Source of the DNA: Terriglobia bacterium
GTDB lineage: Bacteria; Pseudomonadota; Alphaproteobacteria; Acetobacterales; Acetobacteraceae
DNA length: 64,000 nucleotides
NCBI GenBank assembly: GCA_023511585.1
Contig: JAIMBF010000001.1
Coordinates: 38,821-102,820 of the forward strand
Reading direction: 5' to 3'
Under the pieces are notes generated by a model. The model was not told where the DNA came from, searched no databases, and saw only the letters and a list, made by a program, of their open reading frames with translations. Positions 54,737 through 62,853 of the stretch are shown here, in pieces (position 1 is the first letter of the stretch; every line of letters starts with the position of its first letter). Both the position numbers and the translations under genes were made by a program.

Positions 54737-55609
54737 ATGGCGACCTTCGCGACCCTTGTCGTCCTGGGCCTGCTCTGGGGTGGCGTCTATCTGCTGATGG
54801 CGGAGGGGCTGAACCTCATCTACGGCGTCATGAAGGTCGTCAACCTTGCGCATGGCGATTTTATCGTCCTGGGTGGGCTGCTCGCACTGACCCTCTTCGG
54901 CCGCTACGGGCTATCGCCGGTGGTCGCCTTTCCGCTTGCGGCCGCTTTGCTCTTCGTGATCGGTGCGGCCGTACAGGGCGGGGTGTTGGAGCGGATACTT
55001 CTGGCCAAGCCGGAGGGCGAGCTGCGCACGTTGCTCGCGACCTTCGGCCTTTCCTACGTCGTCGCAAACACCAGCTTCTTGATCTGGGGATCGCAGTTTC
55101 AATCCATCCCCTTTTTGCAAAGCGCCTTCGCCGTCGGGCCGATTGCGGTGCCGCAGGGGTTGCTCGCATGCTCCTTGCTGGCCGCTGCTCTTGCCGTGGC
55201 CGTGCATGCTTGGCTCCGGCACACGGCGGTTGGCCGTGCCGTCCGTGCCACGGCGCAATCGGCGCTCGGCGCCGCGGCATGCGGGTTGAATGTGCGACGG
55301 CTGCGCATCGTAACCTTCGCGCTTGGTGCGGCCATGGCGGGTGGGGCGGGGGCGTTGGTAATCGCCTTGGTGCCGTTCCAGACCTCCAGCGGCGGCGACC
55401 TCACCGTGCAGGCTTTCACCCTTATCGCCCTCGGCGGGCTGGGGAGTTATCTCGGCGCGTGGCTTGCGGCCGAGCTGCTCGGCATCACCGAGGTCATGGC
55501 CCAATATTATCTCGGTTCCGATGCGGCGGCGGCGGTGATTTATCTCGTTTTTATCGCCGTGCTGGTGTTCCGCCCGCAGGGCCTGCTCGGCAGGACGATG
55601 CGGATATGA
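54737..55609 (+). CDS. Liv-type ABC permease LivH
   Basis: This 290-residue inner-membrane permease has about 8 TM helices. The LivH marks GLNLIYGVMKVVNLAHGDFI and the cytosolic EAA-like segment RAVRATAQSALGAAACGLNV are followed by the LIALGGLGSYLGAWLAAELL helix. The ATG at 54737 is 1 bp after the binding-protein stop. The end overlaps the start of the fused permease/ATPase gene by an ATGA. Confidence 0.93.
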   Translation: MATFATLVVLGLLWGGVYLLMAEGLNLIYGVMKVVNLAHGDFIVLGGLLALTLFGRYGLSPVVAFPLAAALLFVIGAAVQGGVLERILLAKPEGELRTLLATFGLSYVVANTSFLIWGSQFQSIPFLQSAFAVGPIAVPQGLLACSLLAAALAVAVHAWLRHTAVGRAVRATAQSALGAAACGLNVRRLRIVTFALGAAMAGGAGALVIALVPFQTSSGGDLTVQAFTLIALGGLGSYLGAWLAAELLGITEVMAQYYLGSDAAAAVIYLVFIAVLVFRPQGLLGRTMRI

Positions 55610-57384
55610 GCGCGGCACGCGCGGCCCGTCCCCGCTTCCTCTCCGACCGCGCCCAATTTGCTCTCCAAGCAGCGCTGCTTGGCGTGCTGGCAGCTTCGGG
55701 GCTGCTGATTGCCGGGCAAGGCAACGGCTATGCCGCGCAGCTTGTGTTCAATGTAGCCCTCTCCGTGTTGCTGGCCACCGGTTGGAACGTGATCGGCGGG
55801 ATGACCGGCTACGTCTCGTTCGGCCAGGTCAGCTTCTTCGGACTCGGCGCCTACGCCGCCGCGATCGGCGTGCTGCATCTCGCTCTGCCCTGGCCGATCG
55901 CGGCGCTGCTGGCCACCGCCGCGGCAACCTCTCTGGCCGTCCCGCTCGGCCTGATCATGCTCAGGCTGAACGGTATTTTCTTTGCCTTGGGCATGTTCGG
56001 GCTTGCGCGCATCCTGCAAATTGCCGCCAACGGGCTGAACATCACCGGCGGCCCGATGGGCACGACGGTGCCGGCGGCCGAAGGGCCGGCGTTTCCGGCC
56101 GCGGTTACAGTGGTCATCGCGGCGGCTGCAGCCGGCGTGGTTGCCGCGTTAATGCGCACGCGGCTCGGGTTGCGCTTGATGGCCATCCGTGATGACCCGG
56201 TGGCGGCCGAGGCGGCGGGGGTCAATGTCTGGCTTGCCAAGGTCGCGGCCTTCTGCATCGGCGCCGGTTTCGCCGCGATCGGCGGAGCGCTTTACGTTTG
56301 GAACATCGGCTATCTCGATCCGAGCAGCGCTTTTGCCGGCACGATCGAGCTGCAGACGGTGCTGATGGTGCTGGCGGGGGGCATCGGTACGGTCTGGGGC
56401 CCGGTGGGCGGCGGCATTCTGATGTCGCTCCTCGGCACCGTGCTCTGGGCGCGCTTTCCCATGGAGCAGCAGATTGTGCTCGGGGCGCTGACCATGCTTA
56501 TCGCGGTGGCCTTACCGGGCGGGCTGATGTCGCTTTTGCCCCGTCGCGGGTGGATGGCGCGGCCGCCGATCTGGGGTCCGCCGCGCGAGGCCTCGGAAGG
56601 CACGCTTCTCCCCGCTGTCCGGGTTGCGGTGGCCGATACCCCGGGGCCGGTGCTGGTCTGCCGCAACCTTGGCAAGCGTTTCGGCGGCGTGGCCGCGGTG
56701 GACGGCGTCGACCTTGAGGTGGCGCCCGGCGAAGTGTTGGCAGTAATCGGGCCGAACGGAGCCGGCAAGAGCACGCTCTTCAATCTGCTTTCCGGCTTTG
56801 CGGTGCCCAGCACCGGCGAGGTCGAATTCGCCGGCTGCAAAATTGCCAACATCCGGCCGTACGTGCTGGCCCGTCGGGGGGTTGCGCGGACCTTTCAGAC
56901 CAGCCGGTTGTTCCCCACCCTATCGGTCTGGGAAAACGTGCTACTCGCCGCCATTTCCCGACATCGCCGCAAGGCCCATGCCGTCGCTGCCGCAACCGAA
57001 TTGCTCGAACGCATGGGCCTTCGGGAGGACTGGGCCCGGCTGCCGCAGGGTTTGCCGCCGGGCCGTCGGCGGCTGCTGGAAATCGCCCGTGCTCTGGCGC
57101 TGGAGCCCAGCGTACTGCTGTTGGATGAGGCGATGGCCGGCATGACCGGACCGGAGATTGCCCAAGTGCACCAGGTCTTGCGCGCGGCAGCGGCGAGGGG
57201 TTGTGCCATTGTTGCAATCGAGCATGTGCTGCCGGCCATCGCGCCGCTCGCGGCGCGCGTGCAGGTGCTCGATTTCGGCCGCACCATTGCCGAAGGAGCC
57301 CCAGCGGAGGTGCTGCACGACCCTACGGTCATCGCCGCTTATCTCGGCACCGATATGGCCGGGACCGAGTTCGCCCATGCCTGA
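55606..57384 (+). CDS. fused LivM permease - LivG ATPase
   Basis: This 592-residue single frame joins a LivM permease (residues 1 to about 310; GWNVIGGMTGYVSFGQVSFF and RDDPVAAEAAGVNVWLAKVA) to a LivG ATPase (from about 345; Walker A GPNGAGKST near 382, Q-loop in ARTFQTSRLFPTLSVWENV, Walker B VLLLDEAMAGM near 505, H-loop IVAIEH). The signature loop reads LPPGRRRLLEIARAL instead of the usual LS-x-G-x-QRRLEIARAL, and the Pro after Walker B Glu is Ala. Fused Liv permease-ATPases occur in some alphaproteobacteria. The ATGA overlap with livH and 8-bp overlap with livF show tight coupling. Confidence 0.92.
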   Translation: MSAARAARPRFLSDRAQFALQAALLGVLAASGLLIAGQGNGYAAQLVFNVALSVLLATGWNVIGGMTGYVSFGQVSFFGLGAYAAAIGVLHLALPWPIAALLATAAATSLAVPLGLIMLRLNGIFFALGMFGLARILQIAANGLNITGGPMGTTVPAAEGPAFPAAVTVVIAAAAAGVVAALMRTRLGLRLMAIRDDPVAAEAAGVNVWLAKVAAFCIGAGFAAIGGALYVWNIGYLDPSSAFAGTIELQTVLMVLAGGIGTVWGPVGGGILMSLLGTVLWARFPMEQQIVLGALTMLIAVALPGGLMSLLPRRGWMARPPIWGPPREASEGTLLPAVRVAVADTPGPVLVCRNLGKRFGGVAAVDGVDLEVAPGEVLAVIGPNGAGKSTLFNLLSGFAVPSTGEVEFAGCKIANIRPYVLARRGVARTFQTSRLFPTLSVWENVLLAAISRHRRKAHAVAAATELLERMGLREDWARLPQGLPPGRRRLLEIARALALEPSVLLLDEAMAGMTGPEIAQVHQVLRAAAARGCAIVAIEHVLPAIAPLAARVQVLDFGRTIAEGAPAEVLHDPTVIAAYLGTDMAGTEFAHA

Positions 57385-58126
57385 TCTGCTCCGCCTTGAC
57401 GCAATCCACGCCGGTTATGGGGGTATGCCGGTGCTGCGCGGGGTGGGGTTTGCTCTCGCGCCGGGCGAGACAATGGCGATCGTGGGCGCCAACGGTGCCG
57501 GCAAAACCACGCTGCTGCGCGCCATCATGGGCGAGGTAGCGATCTCGGCTGGCAGCGTGTGGTTCGCGGGCAAAGCGCTGGCCATGCTCCCGATGCATGC
57601 CCGCGTGCGGCTCGGCATCGGCTATTGCCCGGAAGGGCGGCAGTTATTCCCGATGATGAGCGTGGCGGAGAACCTCGAACTCGGCGCCGCCGCTGCCACG
57701 CGCGCGGAGCGTGCCGCGCGGCTTGAGCGGGTTCTGACGATCTTTCCCAAACTGCAGCGGCTGCGCGGCCGGCTCTGCGGCGTGCTCTCGGGCGGCGAGC
57801 AGCAGATGGTGGCCGTCGGGCGCGCGCTCATGGGTGCGCCGCGCCTGCTTTTGCTCGATGAACCATCGACCGGGCTCGCACCCCGTGTGGTGCAGGAACT
57901 CTATGAGTCGCTGCGGGCACTGTTGGGGACAGGGATGGCGATTTTGGTGGCCGAGCAGAATGCCCGCGCGGCCATGCGCTTTGCGGCGAAAACTTTGGTG
58001 TTCGAGGACGGGCGGATTGCGCTCGCGGGCGCATCGGCCGCGCTGCTGAATGATCGGCGCGTGATTGATGCCTATATCGGCGCGGGCGGAACGGCCCCCG
58101 CCGCCGCGGGGCAGGGGCGAATCTGA
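57377..58126 (+). CDS. Liv-type ABC ATPase LivF
   Basis: This 249-residue ATPase has complete motifs: Walker A GANGAGKTT, Q-loop in CPEGRQLFPMMSVAENLELG, signature LSGGEQQMVAVGRALM, Walker B LLLLDEPSTGLAP and an H-loop position occupied by Gln in VAEQNA, as usual in LivF. It is the last gene of the transporter run. The stop is followed 5 bp later by a 29-bp repeat that bounds the fimbrial operon. Confidence 0.94.
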   Translation: MPDLLRLDAIHAGYGGMPVLRGVGFALAPGETMAIVGANGAGKTTLLRAIMGEVAISAGSVWFAGKALAMLPMHARVRLGIGYCPEGRQLFPMMSVAENLELGAAAATRAERAARLERVLTIFPKLQRLRGRLCGVLSGGEQQMVAVGRALMGAPRLLLLDEPSTGLAPRVVQELYESLRALLGTGMAILVAEQNARAAMRFAAKTLVFEDGRIALAGASAALLNDRRVIDAYIGAGGTAPAAAGQGRI

Positions 58127-58130
58127 AGCA

Positions 58131-58159
58131 CCGCCCGATCGGCAAATTGCCGTTTCGCC
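58131..58159. repeat. 29-bp direct repeat, left copy
   Basis: This sequence (CCGCCCGATCGGC ... CCGTTTCGCC) is identical over 29 bp to 62825-62853 and contains the palindrome CGGCAAATTGCCG. The two copies bracket the fimbrial operon: this one lies between the livF stop (58126) and the first pilin-like gene stop (58179). It could be a recombination site or a dispersed palindromic element. Confidence 0.85.
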
Positions 58160-58178
58160 CCCGCGTGCCGGGCTTTTC

Positions 58179-58643
58179 TTACCAAGTGATGGTCGCAACC
58201 ACCATGGCATGATAGGCGCCGGCCGCCAAATCCTGCAGCGCCGGCACGCGGCCGTAGAGATAGACCGTCACCGGCCGGTTTGTCGGCGGAGACGGGTCGA
58301 AGTAGGTCTGCGTCGCTCCGCTTCCGTCCCCCCAAAGGGCGGTGCATGCCGGATCGAGACAGATTGCGTAATCGGCTTCCGAAGAGTTCCCCTTCAGCTT
58401 CGGGCCGCTTGTGCCGTAGGAGAGGGCGATCCGCACCGGCACGCTTGCCGTGCAACGATAGGCGAGCCTACCGACCGCGACCGTATCCGAAAGGGCAAAG
58501 ACCTGGTAAGTGCCGAAGGCCAGCGGCGAGACCTCAACCCGGCATTGACCCGCACCGGGCGGCGGCGCTGCAGCTACCGGCTCTCGCAGCGCAGGGCTGG
58601 ATAATATGAGAAGAACGACAAGCCCTGTTAGTGTTGCACGCAC
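58179..58643 (-). CDS. SCPU-domain fimbrial protein (probable tip subunit)
   Basis: A 154-residue secreted protein with a signal peptide (LTGLVVLLILSSPALREPVAA) and a spore coat U / SCPU domain: GQCRVEVSPLAFGTYQVF at the start, AICLDPACTALWGDG with paired Cys, and the C-terminal donor-strand-like AYHAMVVATITW. It is the last gene of the Csu/sigma-type chaperone-usher operon, the position of the CsuE-like tip adhesin, though it is only one domain long. The GTG at 58643 overlaps the usher stop by 16 bp. Confidence 0.85.
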   Translation of the reverse strand: MRATLTGLVVLLILSSPALREPVAAAPPPGAGQCRVEVSPLAFGTYQVFALSDTVAVGRLAYRCTASVPVRIALSYGTSGPKLKGNSSEADYAICLDPACTALWGDGSGATQTYFDPSPPTNRPVTVYLYGRVPALQDLAAGAYHAMVVATITW

Positions 58644-61009
58644 GTCAGTTCGCCCAGTTTCACAACCTTGGCGCTCGATTTGGGAATTCGCAGGGTCATC
58701 TCGCATTCGCCACCGGAATAATGCACAACGGCCGGATAGCTTCCCGGCGGAATGTTTTCGAGATAGAATTCCCCACGCCGTCCGATCGGCGAAGAGGGCT
58801 TGCCGGGCGCCGTAAGGTCGATCTCCCCGAAGGAGGGTATCTCCAGCTTGCCGGCGTGCGAGACCTTCAGCCGCCCGAGAAAAGCTTGGCGCCGCGACAC
58901 CGGAAAGTTGACCACGGCGCCGCCACGGTAAGGGGTGGCGACCGTGAGATGCGTGGCACCCACATTGTAGTCCACCGGAATATCGGTGTCTTTGATGGCA
59001 AGATCGTTGCCGTAGTAGCTGATCAGGTCGGGCACCAGCAGGTCGCCGTTGGAATCGGTCTTGCCCATCGGCTGGTTCGAGAGATAGCCGGTCACGCCCT
59101 TGACATCCGGAACCCGGAGCAGCGCGTAGCTGTCCTGAATGGGGCGGGTCGCGAACACACCGCCGCCGATCGCCACCAGGCCGCCCGCGAGGGTCAGGCT
59201 CGCGAGATTGTGCCCGCCCACATTCGATTCATCCAATTCGTAATAGCCGTAATCGCCGTTATACTGGAACTGCGCGAGCCCCTGCGGCGACGGACCGGTC
59301 TGGGCCTGCACTTGATAACCATAGCCGGGGCCGAGCGGCAGCCCTCGTTGAACGTTTACGCCTTCGCCCATGAAGGTGTCGTGGAAAGCCGTCGCGATGG
59401 TGCTGCCCAGCGCCCAGTTCAGGGCCACGTAGATATCGGTGGAGGCGCGGGTGGCCACGGAATAGCTACGCGAGACGTTGATTTGCAGATTGAGTCCGTC
59501 CCAGAGTTGCACCATCCCCAGCACCGACGCGCTCCAACTTCGGCCGGCATCACGGAAATCGTTATAAATGAGGGAAGGGGTGATGCTCACCCTCTCGGTG
59601 AGCTGGATGCCGGCAAACAAGTCGGCTTCCAATAACGGCCGATCATACTGCGGCAGCAGCCCCAAAGTGGCAAAGTGCGGGCTAGTGTATTGAACGATCC
59701 CGCCAAAGCTGAAGGAAGAAGGCGAAAGCCACGTATAACTCACCGCTCCGGATTCGCCCGAACCCGCGCTGCTTCGGCTGAACGCCGCGTTCAATCCCAA
59801 TTGGCCGACCGGCAGGCGCAAGGTGAGTTCCGGGCCGCCGCTGAAAAGGCCCGGTTGGGTTTGAAAGTAGATGCCCGGCGTGAGCCAATCGGCCAGGCCG
59901 TAGCGATGCCACATCGAGAATGCAGGTTGGGTATAGTCGAAGTTGCTGATGCCGAAATTCTCTCTCACATAGCCAAGGCTGTAGCTGTACTGCTGCAAGC
60001 CCGTCTTAAGGACGCTCGTGCTCAAATAATAAGGCATCATCAGGGTTTGCTGGACGCCGAACGGATTGCGGATCACCACCTGGGCATTCCCGGCGCCGGC
60101 CTGAAGCGGCAGATCCTGGAGCGTGAACTGGCCGGGCGGCAGCTCGATGGTTCGGGTCAGCACCCCGTTGATATAAACATAAGCCGTCGAAGGCATGGTG
60201 AGCGCCCCGGTCATCGTAGGCGAGGGAAAGTAGATGAAATAAGGGTCGAGCGCGAAATTGGTGGCGTAGGTGATCCCGCCCATATATGCCTGTCCGCCGA
60301 TCAAGCCGGCATTCGCAATCGCATCGCCGACGGTAAGCCGCGCGAGGCGTTCTGTATCATCGACGATCAAACTGCTCATCAAGCGCACGGGTGTTTCCTG
60401 GGGGGTGGTATAGGCGCTGTTGTAGAACAGGATGCCTTCGATACTGACCCCTGATTCGGTGAACAGGCTCGGCGTTATGAAACTCGAGAGACCGCCGCCG
60501 TTTTGCAGGTTGAGCGAGTAGTTGAGAAAAGCGCTCGGCGAACTCTCATAAGTCAGCCCCGCCGGCCTGATCGAACGCATCTCGATCGTCGTGGCCGGCA
60601 ACAGCGAAGGCGCAACCTTCAAGCGAAGCGTGCCCGACTGCGTGTCAAACGTATAGGTGACATCGGGCGCAAGCGATGACAGCAGAACAAAATTCTCCCC
60701 TTTCACGGGGCGTTGTTTTCCGGCGAATTTCTGCACTCCCGCCTGGTGCAACCCATCCACGCTGACCCATACGTCCTGGTTTTCGAGCACCGCCAAGATA
60801 TGGCCCTTATCCACTTCGTTCACAAAAAGCGCGAGAAACACGCGCTTGACGCCTTTTGCTTGGGCTTGGGCCGGCGTCGCGTAGGCAACGCACAAGCACA
60901 CGATCGAGAGGATCAGGAGGACAACGGCATTAGCGCGCCCGCCCGCCCGGCCGACGTGAAATGCACGCGCCGGGTGCAACGGCGGCATTGCCCTCGTAAT
61001 TTTGTCCAT
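58628..61009 (-). CDS. fimbrial outer-membrane usher
   Basis: This 793-residue usher should form the secretion pore for chaperone-subunit complexes. It has a signal region (ANAVVLLILSIVCLCVAYAT, about residues 27-46), then the N-terminal chaperone-binding domain, the beta-barrel with plug (TAYVYINGVLTRTIELPPGQ, FTLQDLPLQAGAGNAQVVIR) and the C-terminal domains (GRRGEFYLENIPPGSYPAVV). The 24-strand barrel features Tyr/Gly-rich strands throughout. The archaic (sigma) class is indicated by the SCPU subunits. Its start overlaps the chaperone gene by 80 bp; a start at residue 8 is also possible. Confidence 0.93.
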   Translation of the reverse strand: MDKITRAMPPLHPARAFHVGRAGGRANAVVLLILSIVCLCVAYATPAQAQAKGVKRVFLALFVNEVDKGHILAVLENQDVWVSVDGLHQAGVQKFAGKQRPVKGENFVLLSSLAPDVTYTFDTQSGTLRLKVAPSLLPATTIEMRSIRPAGLTYESSPSAFLNYSLNLQNGGGLSSFITPSLFTESGVSIEGILFYNSAYTTPQETPVRLMSSLIVDDTERLARLTVGDAIANAGLIGGQAYMGGITYATNFALDPYFIYFPSPTMTGALTMPSTAYVYINGVLTRTIELPPGQFTLQDLPLQAGAGNAQVVIRNPFGVQQTLMMPYYLSTSVLKTGLQQYSYSLGYVRENFGISNFDYTQPAFSMWHRYGLADWLTPGIYFQTQPGLFSGGPELTLRLPVGQLGLNAAFSRSSAGSGESGAVSYTWLSPSSFSFGGIVQYTSPHFATLGLLPQYDRPLLEADLFAGIQLTERVSITPSLIYNDFRDAGRSWSASVLGMVQLWDGLNLQINVSRSYSVATRASTDIYVALNWALGSTIATAFHDTFMGEGVNVQRGLPLGPGYGYQVQAQTGPSPQGLAQFQYNGDYGYYELDESNVGGHNLASLTLAGGLVAIGGGVFATRPIQDSYALLRVPDVKGVTGYLSNQPMGKTDSNGDLLVPDLISYYGNDLAIKDTDIPVDYNVGATHLTVATPYRGGAVVNFPVSRRQAFLGRLKVSHAGKLEIPSFGEIDLTAPGKPSSPIGRRGEFYLENIPPGSYPAVVHYSGGECEMTLRIPKSSAKVVKLGELTCVQH

Positions 61010-61748
61010 CTGCGGTTACAACCCGGATGGTGACTTCCCTGAGCGAACCACAGGCCGAGGGCGGGATCGGCAGACGGTAGTTGCGCACTCCGCCGGCCAG
61101 GATGTACCACCCCGGCTGCTCGAGGGTGAAAACGGCGGCGCCGGAACCGCCGCGCCCCTCCACGCGAATCTTCAAGGGAATGATGTGAACGGTGCCGGTG
61201 TTCTTGAGATCGAAGCCAAGCTGCCCGGCAGAAAGCCCGATATTGCCGACGGTCAGCTCCTTGGTGATCACCGGCGGGCGGAGGAAGATCGGCACCCCGA
61301 CCTTCGGGGCCACCTGCACTTCGACGGTGTGCCCTCCCGTTGGGGCTCGGCGCAAAGCGGCCGGATCGGGAAGCTGCTCAATGAAGATCCGGTAGGTCTT
61401 TTCCGCCGTGTCGGGCGTGGCGGTGGTTCCGACGCGGATATTTTGCGTTGCTCCCGGAGCCAGCTCGAAGAGCTGCGGGAAATACAGAATATCGTCGGTA
61501 TCGGAGAGCTTTAATGTTCCGTCCGGATTTTGCTCCCAGACATAGGCTTCCACCTGAAAGCGCAGCGGGTGCGCATCAAGGCTGTGAACGGCGAGCAGGG
61601 TGACTTCGCCGGGGCGGGAGAAATCGATCGAAACCGGCTGGATCTCGAAGTCGCCCGGGTACGCCGGGAGAGCCGAAAACAACAGAAAGGCCGCGGCCGC
61701 AGCAAGGACGCTGCGGCCACGCCGCAGAAACAGCCATCGGTTGAGCAT
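60930..61748 (-). CDS. periplasmic fimbrial chaperone
   Basis: This 272-residue PapD-like chaperone has a signal peptide (LAAAAAFLLFSALPAYPGDF) and two Ig-like domains. Domain 1 opens with FEIQPVSIDFSRPGEVTLLA and contains the motif YRIFIEQLPDPAA (G1-adjacent). The conserved TQNIRVGTTATPDTAEKTYR includes the Arg that anchors pilin C-termini. It is longer at the C-terminus than classical chaperones (about 230), with a Cys pair in the final strands. It is 19 bp downstream of the pilin gene. Confidence 0.92.
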   Translation of the reverse strand: MLNRWLFLRRGRSVLAAAAAFLLFSALPAYPGDFEIQPVSIDFSRPGEVTLLAVHSLDAHPLRFQVEAYVWEQNPDGTLKLSDTDDILYFPQLFELAPGATQNIRVGTTATPDTAEKTYRIFIEQLPDPAALRRAPTGGHTVEVQVAPKVGVPIFLRPPVITKELTVGNIGLSAGQLGFDLKNTGTVHIIPLKIRVEGRGGSGAAVFTLEQPGWYILAGGVRNYRLPIPPSACGSLREVTIRVVTADGQNYEGNAAVAPGACISRRPGGRAR

Positions 61749-61767
61749 ATGGGCAGGGCAGGTTGGG

Positions 61768-62448
61768 TTAGAAGTTGACCGTTGCGGTGATGGTGTCGGT
61801 ATAGGTGCCGACGGGAACGTCCTGGCCTGCCGGGGCTTGACCGTAAGCGGTCACCGTTACGGCGGTTTTTGCGGAGGTAAAAGGCCCTAAGGTCGGTGCA
61901 GTCGCCCGTGTGTTTTCCCACAACGTCGTGAACGTCGAATCCTGGTAGAAATCATAGCCGATGTAGTTTCGTTTACCGTCGGACGCGGCACGATGCGAGC
62001 CGGCTGGCGCGTGTTTCGAATTTCTGCCCCTATTCAGACCGACCCATACGCTCGGAGTGTTCTTGGTGCAATTTACGGAAATAAACGTCGGAACGGTGAC
62101 TCGTAAGGGCGCCGAGGCATTGGCCACCACCGGGTCGTAGTTGCCGAAGTTGAAGGTGCCGGAGGTCGTTATCCTGCAGTTCCGCACGATCTTCATGCCG
62201 ACCTGGAAGGTCGCTGATGAACTCCCCGCCTGCACCGGCAAAGCCGGCAGGCCGAATGCGAAGGGCAGTAATGAAAACAAAAGAAGATAACGAGACGGCT
62301 TGCCGCCCAACTTCAGACGTCTCTTGGCCGGGTTGATGACCGCCTTACGCATAAGAACGTAAATTCCGTGCGGCATGGCGCGCCCGTTTTGGCCGCACGC
62401 TCTTTGCACGCAATATGCTGCAAAGCACTTTCCCGGCTCGGGTTTCAT
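61768..62448 (-). CDS. SCPU-domain major pilin-like subunit
   Basis: This protein of about 226 residues has a C-terminal SCPU domain: ATFQVGMKIVRNCRITTSGT, FNFGNYDPVV, SVNCTKNTPSVWVGLNRG and the final GTYTDTITATVNF. A hydrophobic signal (RYLLLFSLLPFAFGLPALPVQA) precedes it. The strongest ribosome binding site, AAGGAGG, is 8-9 bases before the ATG at 62448, which would give an unusual 70-residue leader; an ATG at 62352 gives a normal-length signal. The first gene in a CU operon is usually the major subunit. The 150 bp upstream are strikingly AT-rich. Confidence 0.88.
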   Translation of the reverse strand: MKPEPGKCFAAYCVQRACGQNGRAMPHGIYVLMRKAVINPAKRRLKLGGKPSRYLLLFSLLPFAFGLPALPVQAGSSSATFQVGMKIVRNCRITTSGTFNFGNYDPVVANASAPLRVTVPTFISVNCTKNTPSVWVGLNRGRNSKHAPAGSHRAASDGKRNYIGYDFYQDSTFTTLWENTRATAPTLGPFTSAKTAVTVTAYGQAPAGQDVPVGTYTDTITATVNF

Positions 62449-62529
62449 GCCCTGCGCCTCCTTCTTCCCCCCTTTTCTTTCGAATCGACGCTGTTTACGC
62501 TCGGATAAGTAGCGAAAAAATAGCGTTAT

Positions 62530-62558
62530 ATTATCATAATTAATTAAATTCAAGACAA
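62530..62558 (-). promoter_or_regulatory. candidate promoter of the fimbrial operon
   Basis: On the minus strand TTGTCT (-35, plus-strand 62553-62558) and GATAAT (-10, 62530-62535) are spaced by 17 bp. They lie in an AT-rich block (about 62515-62640) unlike the rest of the window, typical of H-NS-type silenced or horizontally gained promoters. Other TATAAT-like hexamers occur nearby, so the exact start point is not certain. The rest of the 62449-62824 interval shows no gene. Confidence 0.4.
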
Positions 62559-62824
62559 CATAAAAATAAAACATTATAAAATATTGGACATAGAATTAAT
62601 GAGCTCAAGTATAATTCTAGGGCTTAGGAAAGCTAAAAAAGCGGCTGACGTGTCGCAAAAATCGGAGGGCGTCGTCGTTCGTTAACGGCGTAATGACGGA
62701 ATCAGGAAAAGGCGAAATGGAAGCCGCTGGCTTCACGCACGTAAAGCGCGTGAAATGCTCCCCCGTGTTCGGTGACTTTTCCTGAATTCCATCGGCCGCT
62801 TCGGGGCGAGGCGGGTCTTATACG

Positions 62825-62853
62825 CCGCCCGATCGGCAAATTGCCGTTTCGCC
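62825..62853. repeat. 29-bp direct repeat, right copy
   Basis: Identical over 29 bp to 58131-58159 and in the same orientation. It directly abuts the stop codon of the CitE-like gene (TAA at 62854-62856 on the minus strand), so on that strand it is the first sequence transcribed after the gene and its palindrome could also act as a 3'-end hairpin. Confidence 0.85.
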
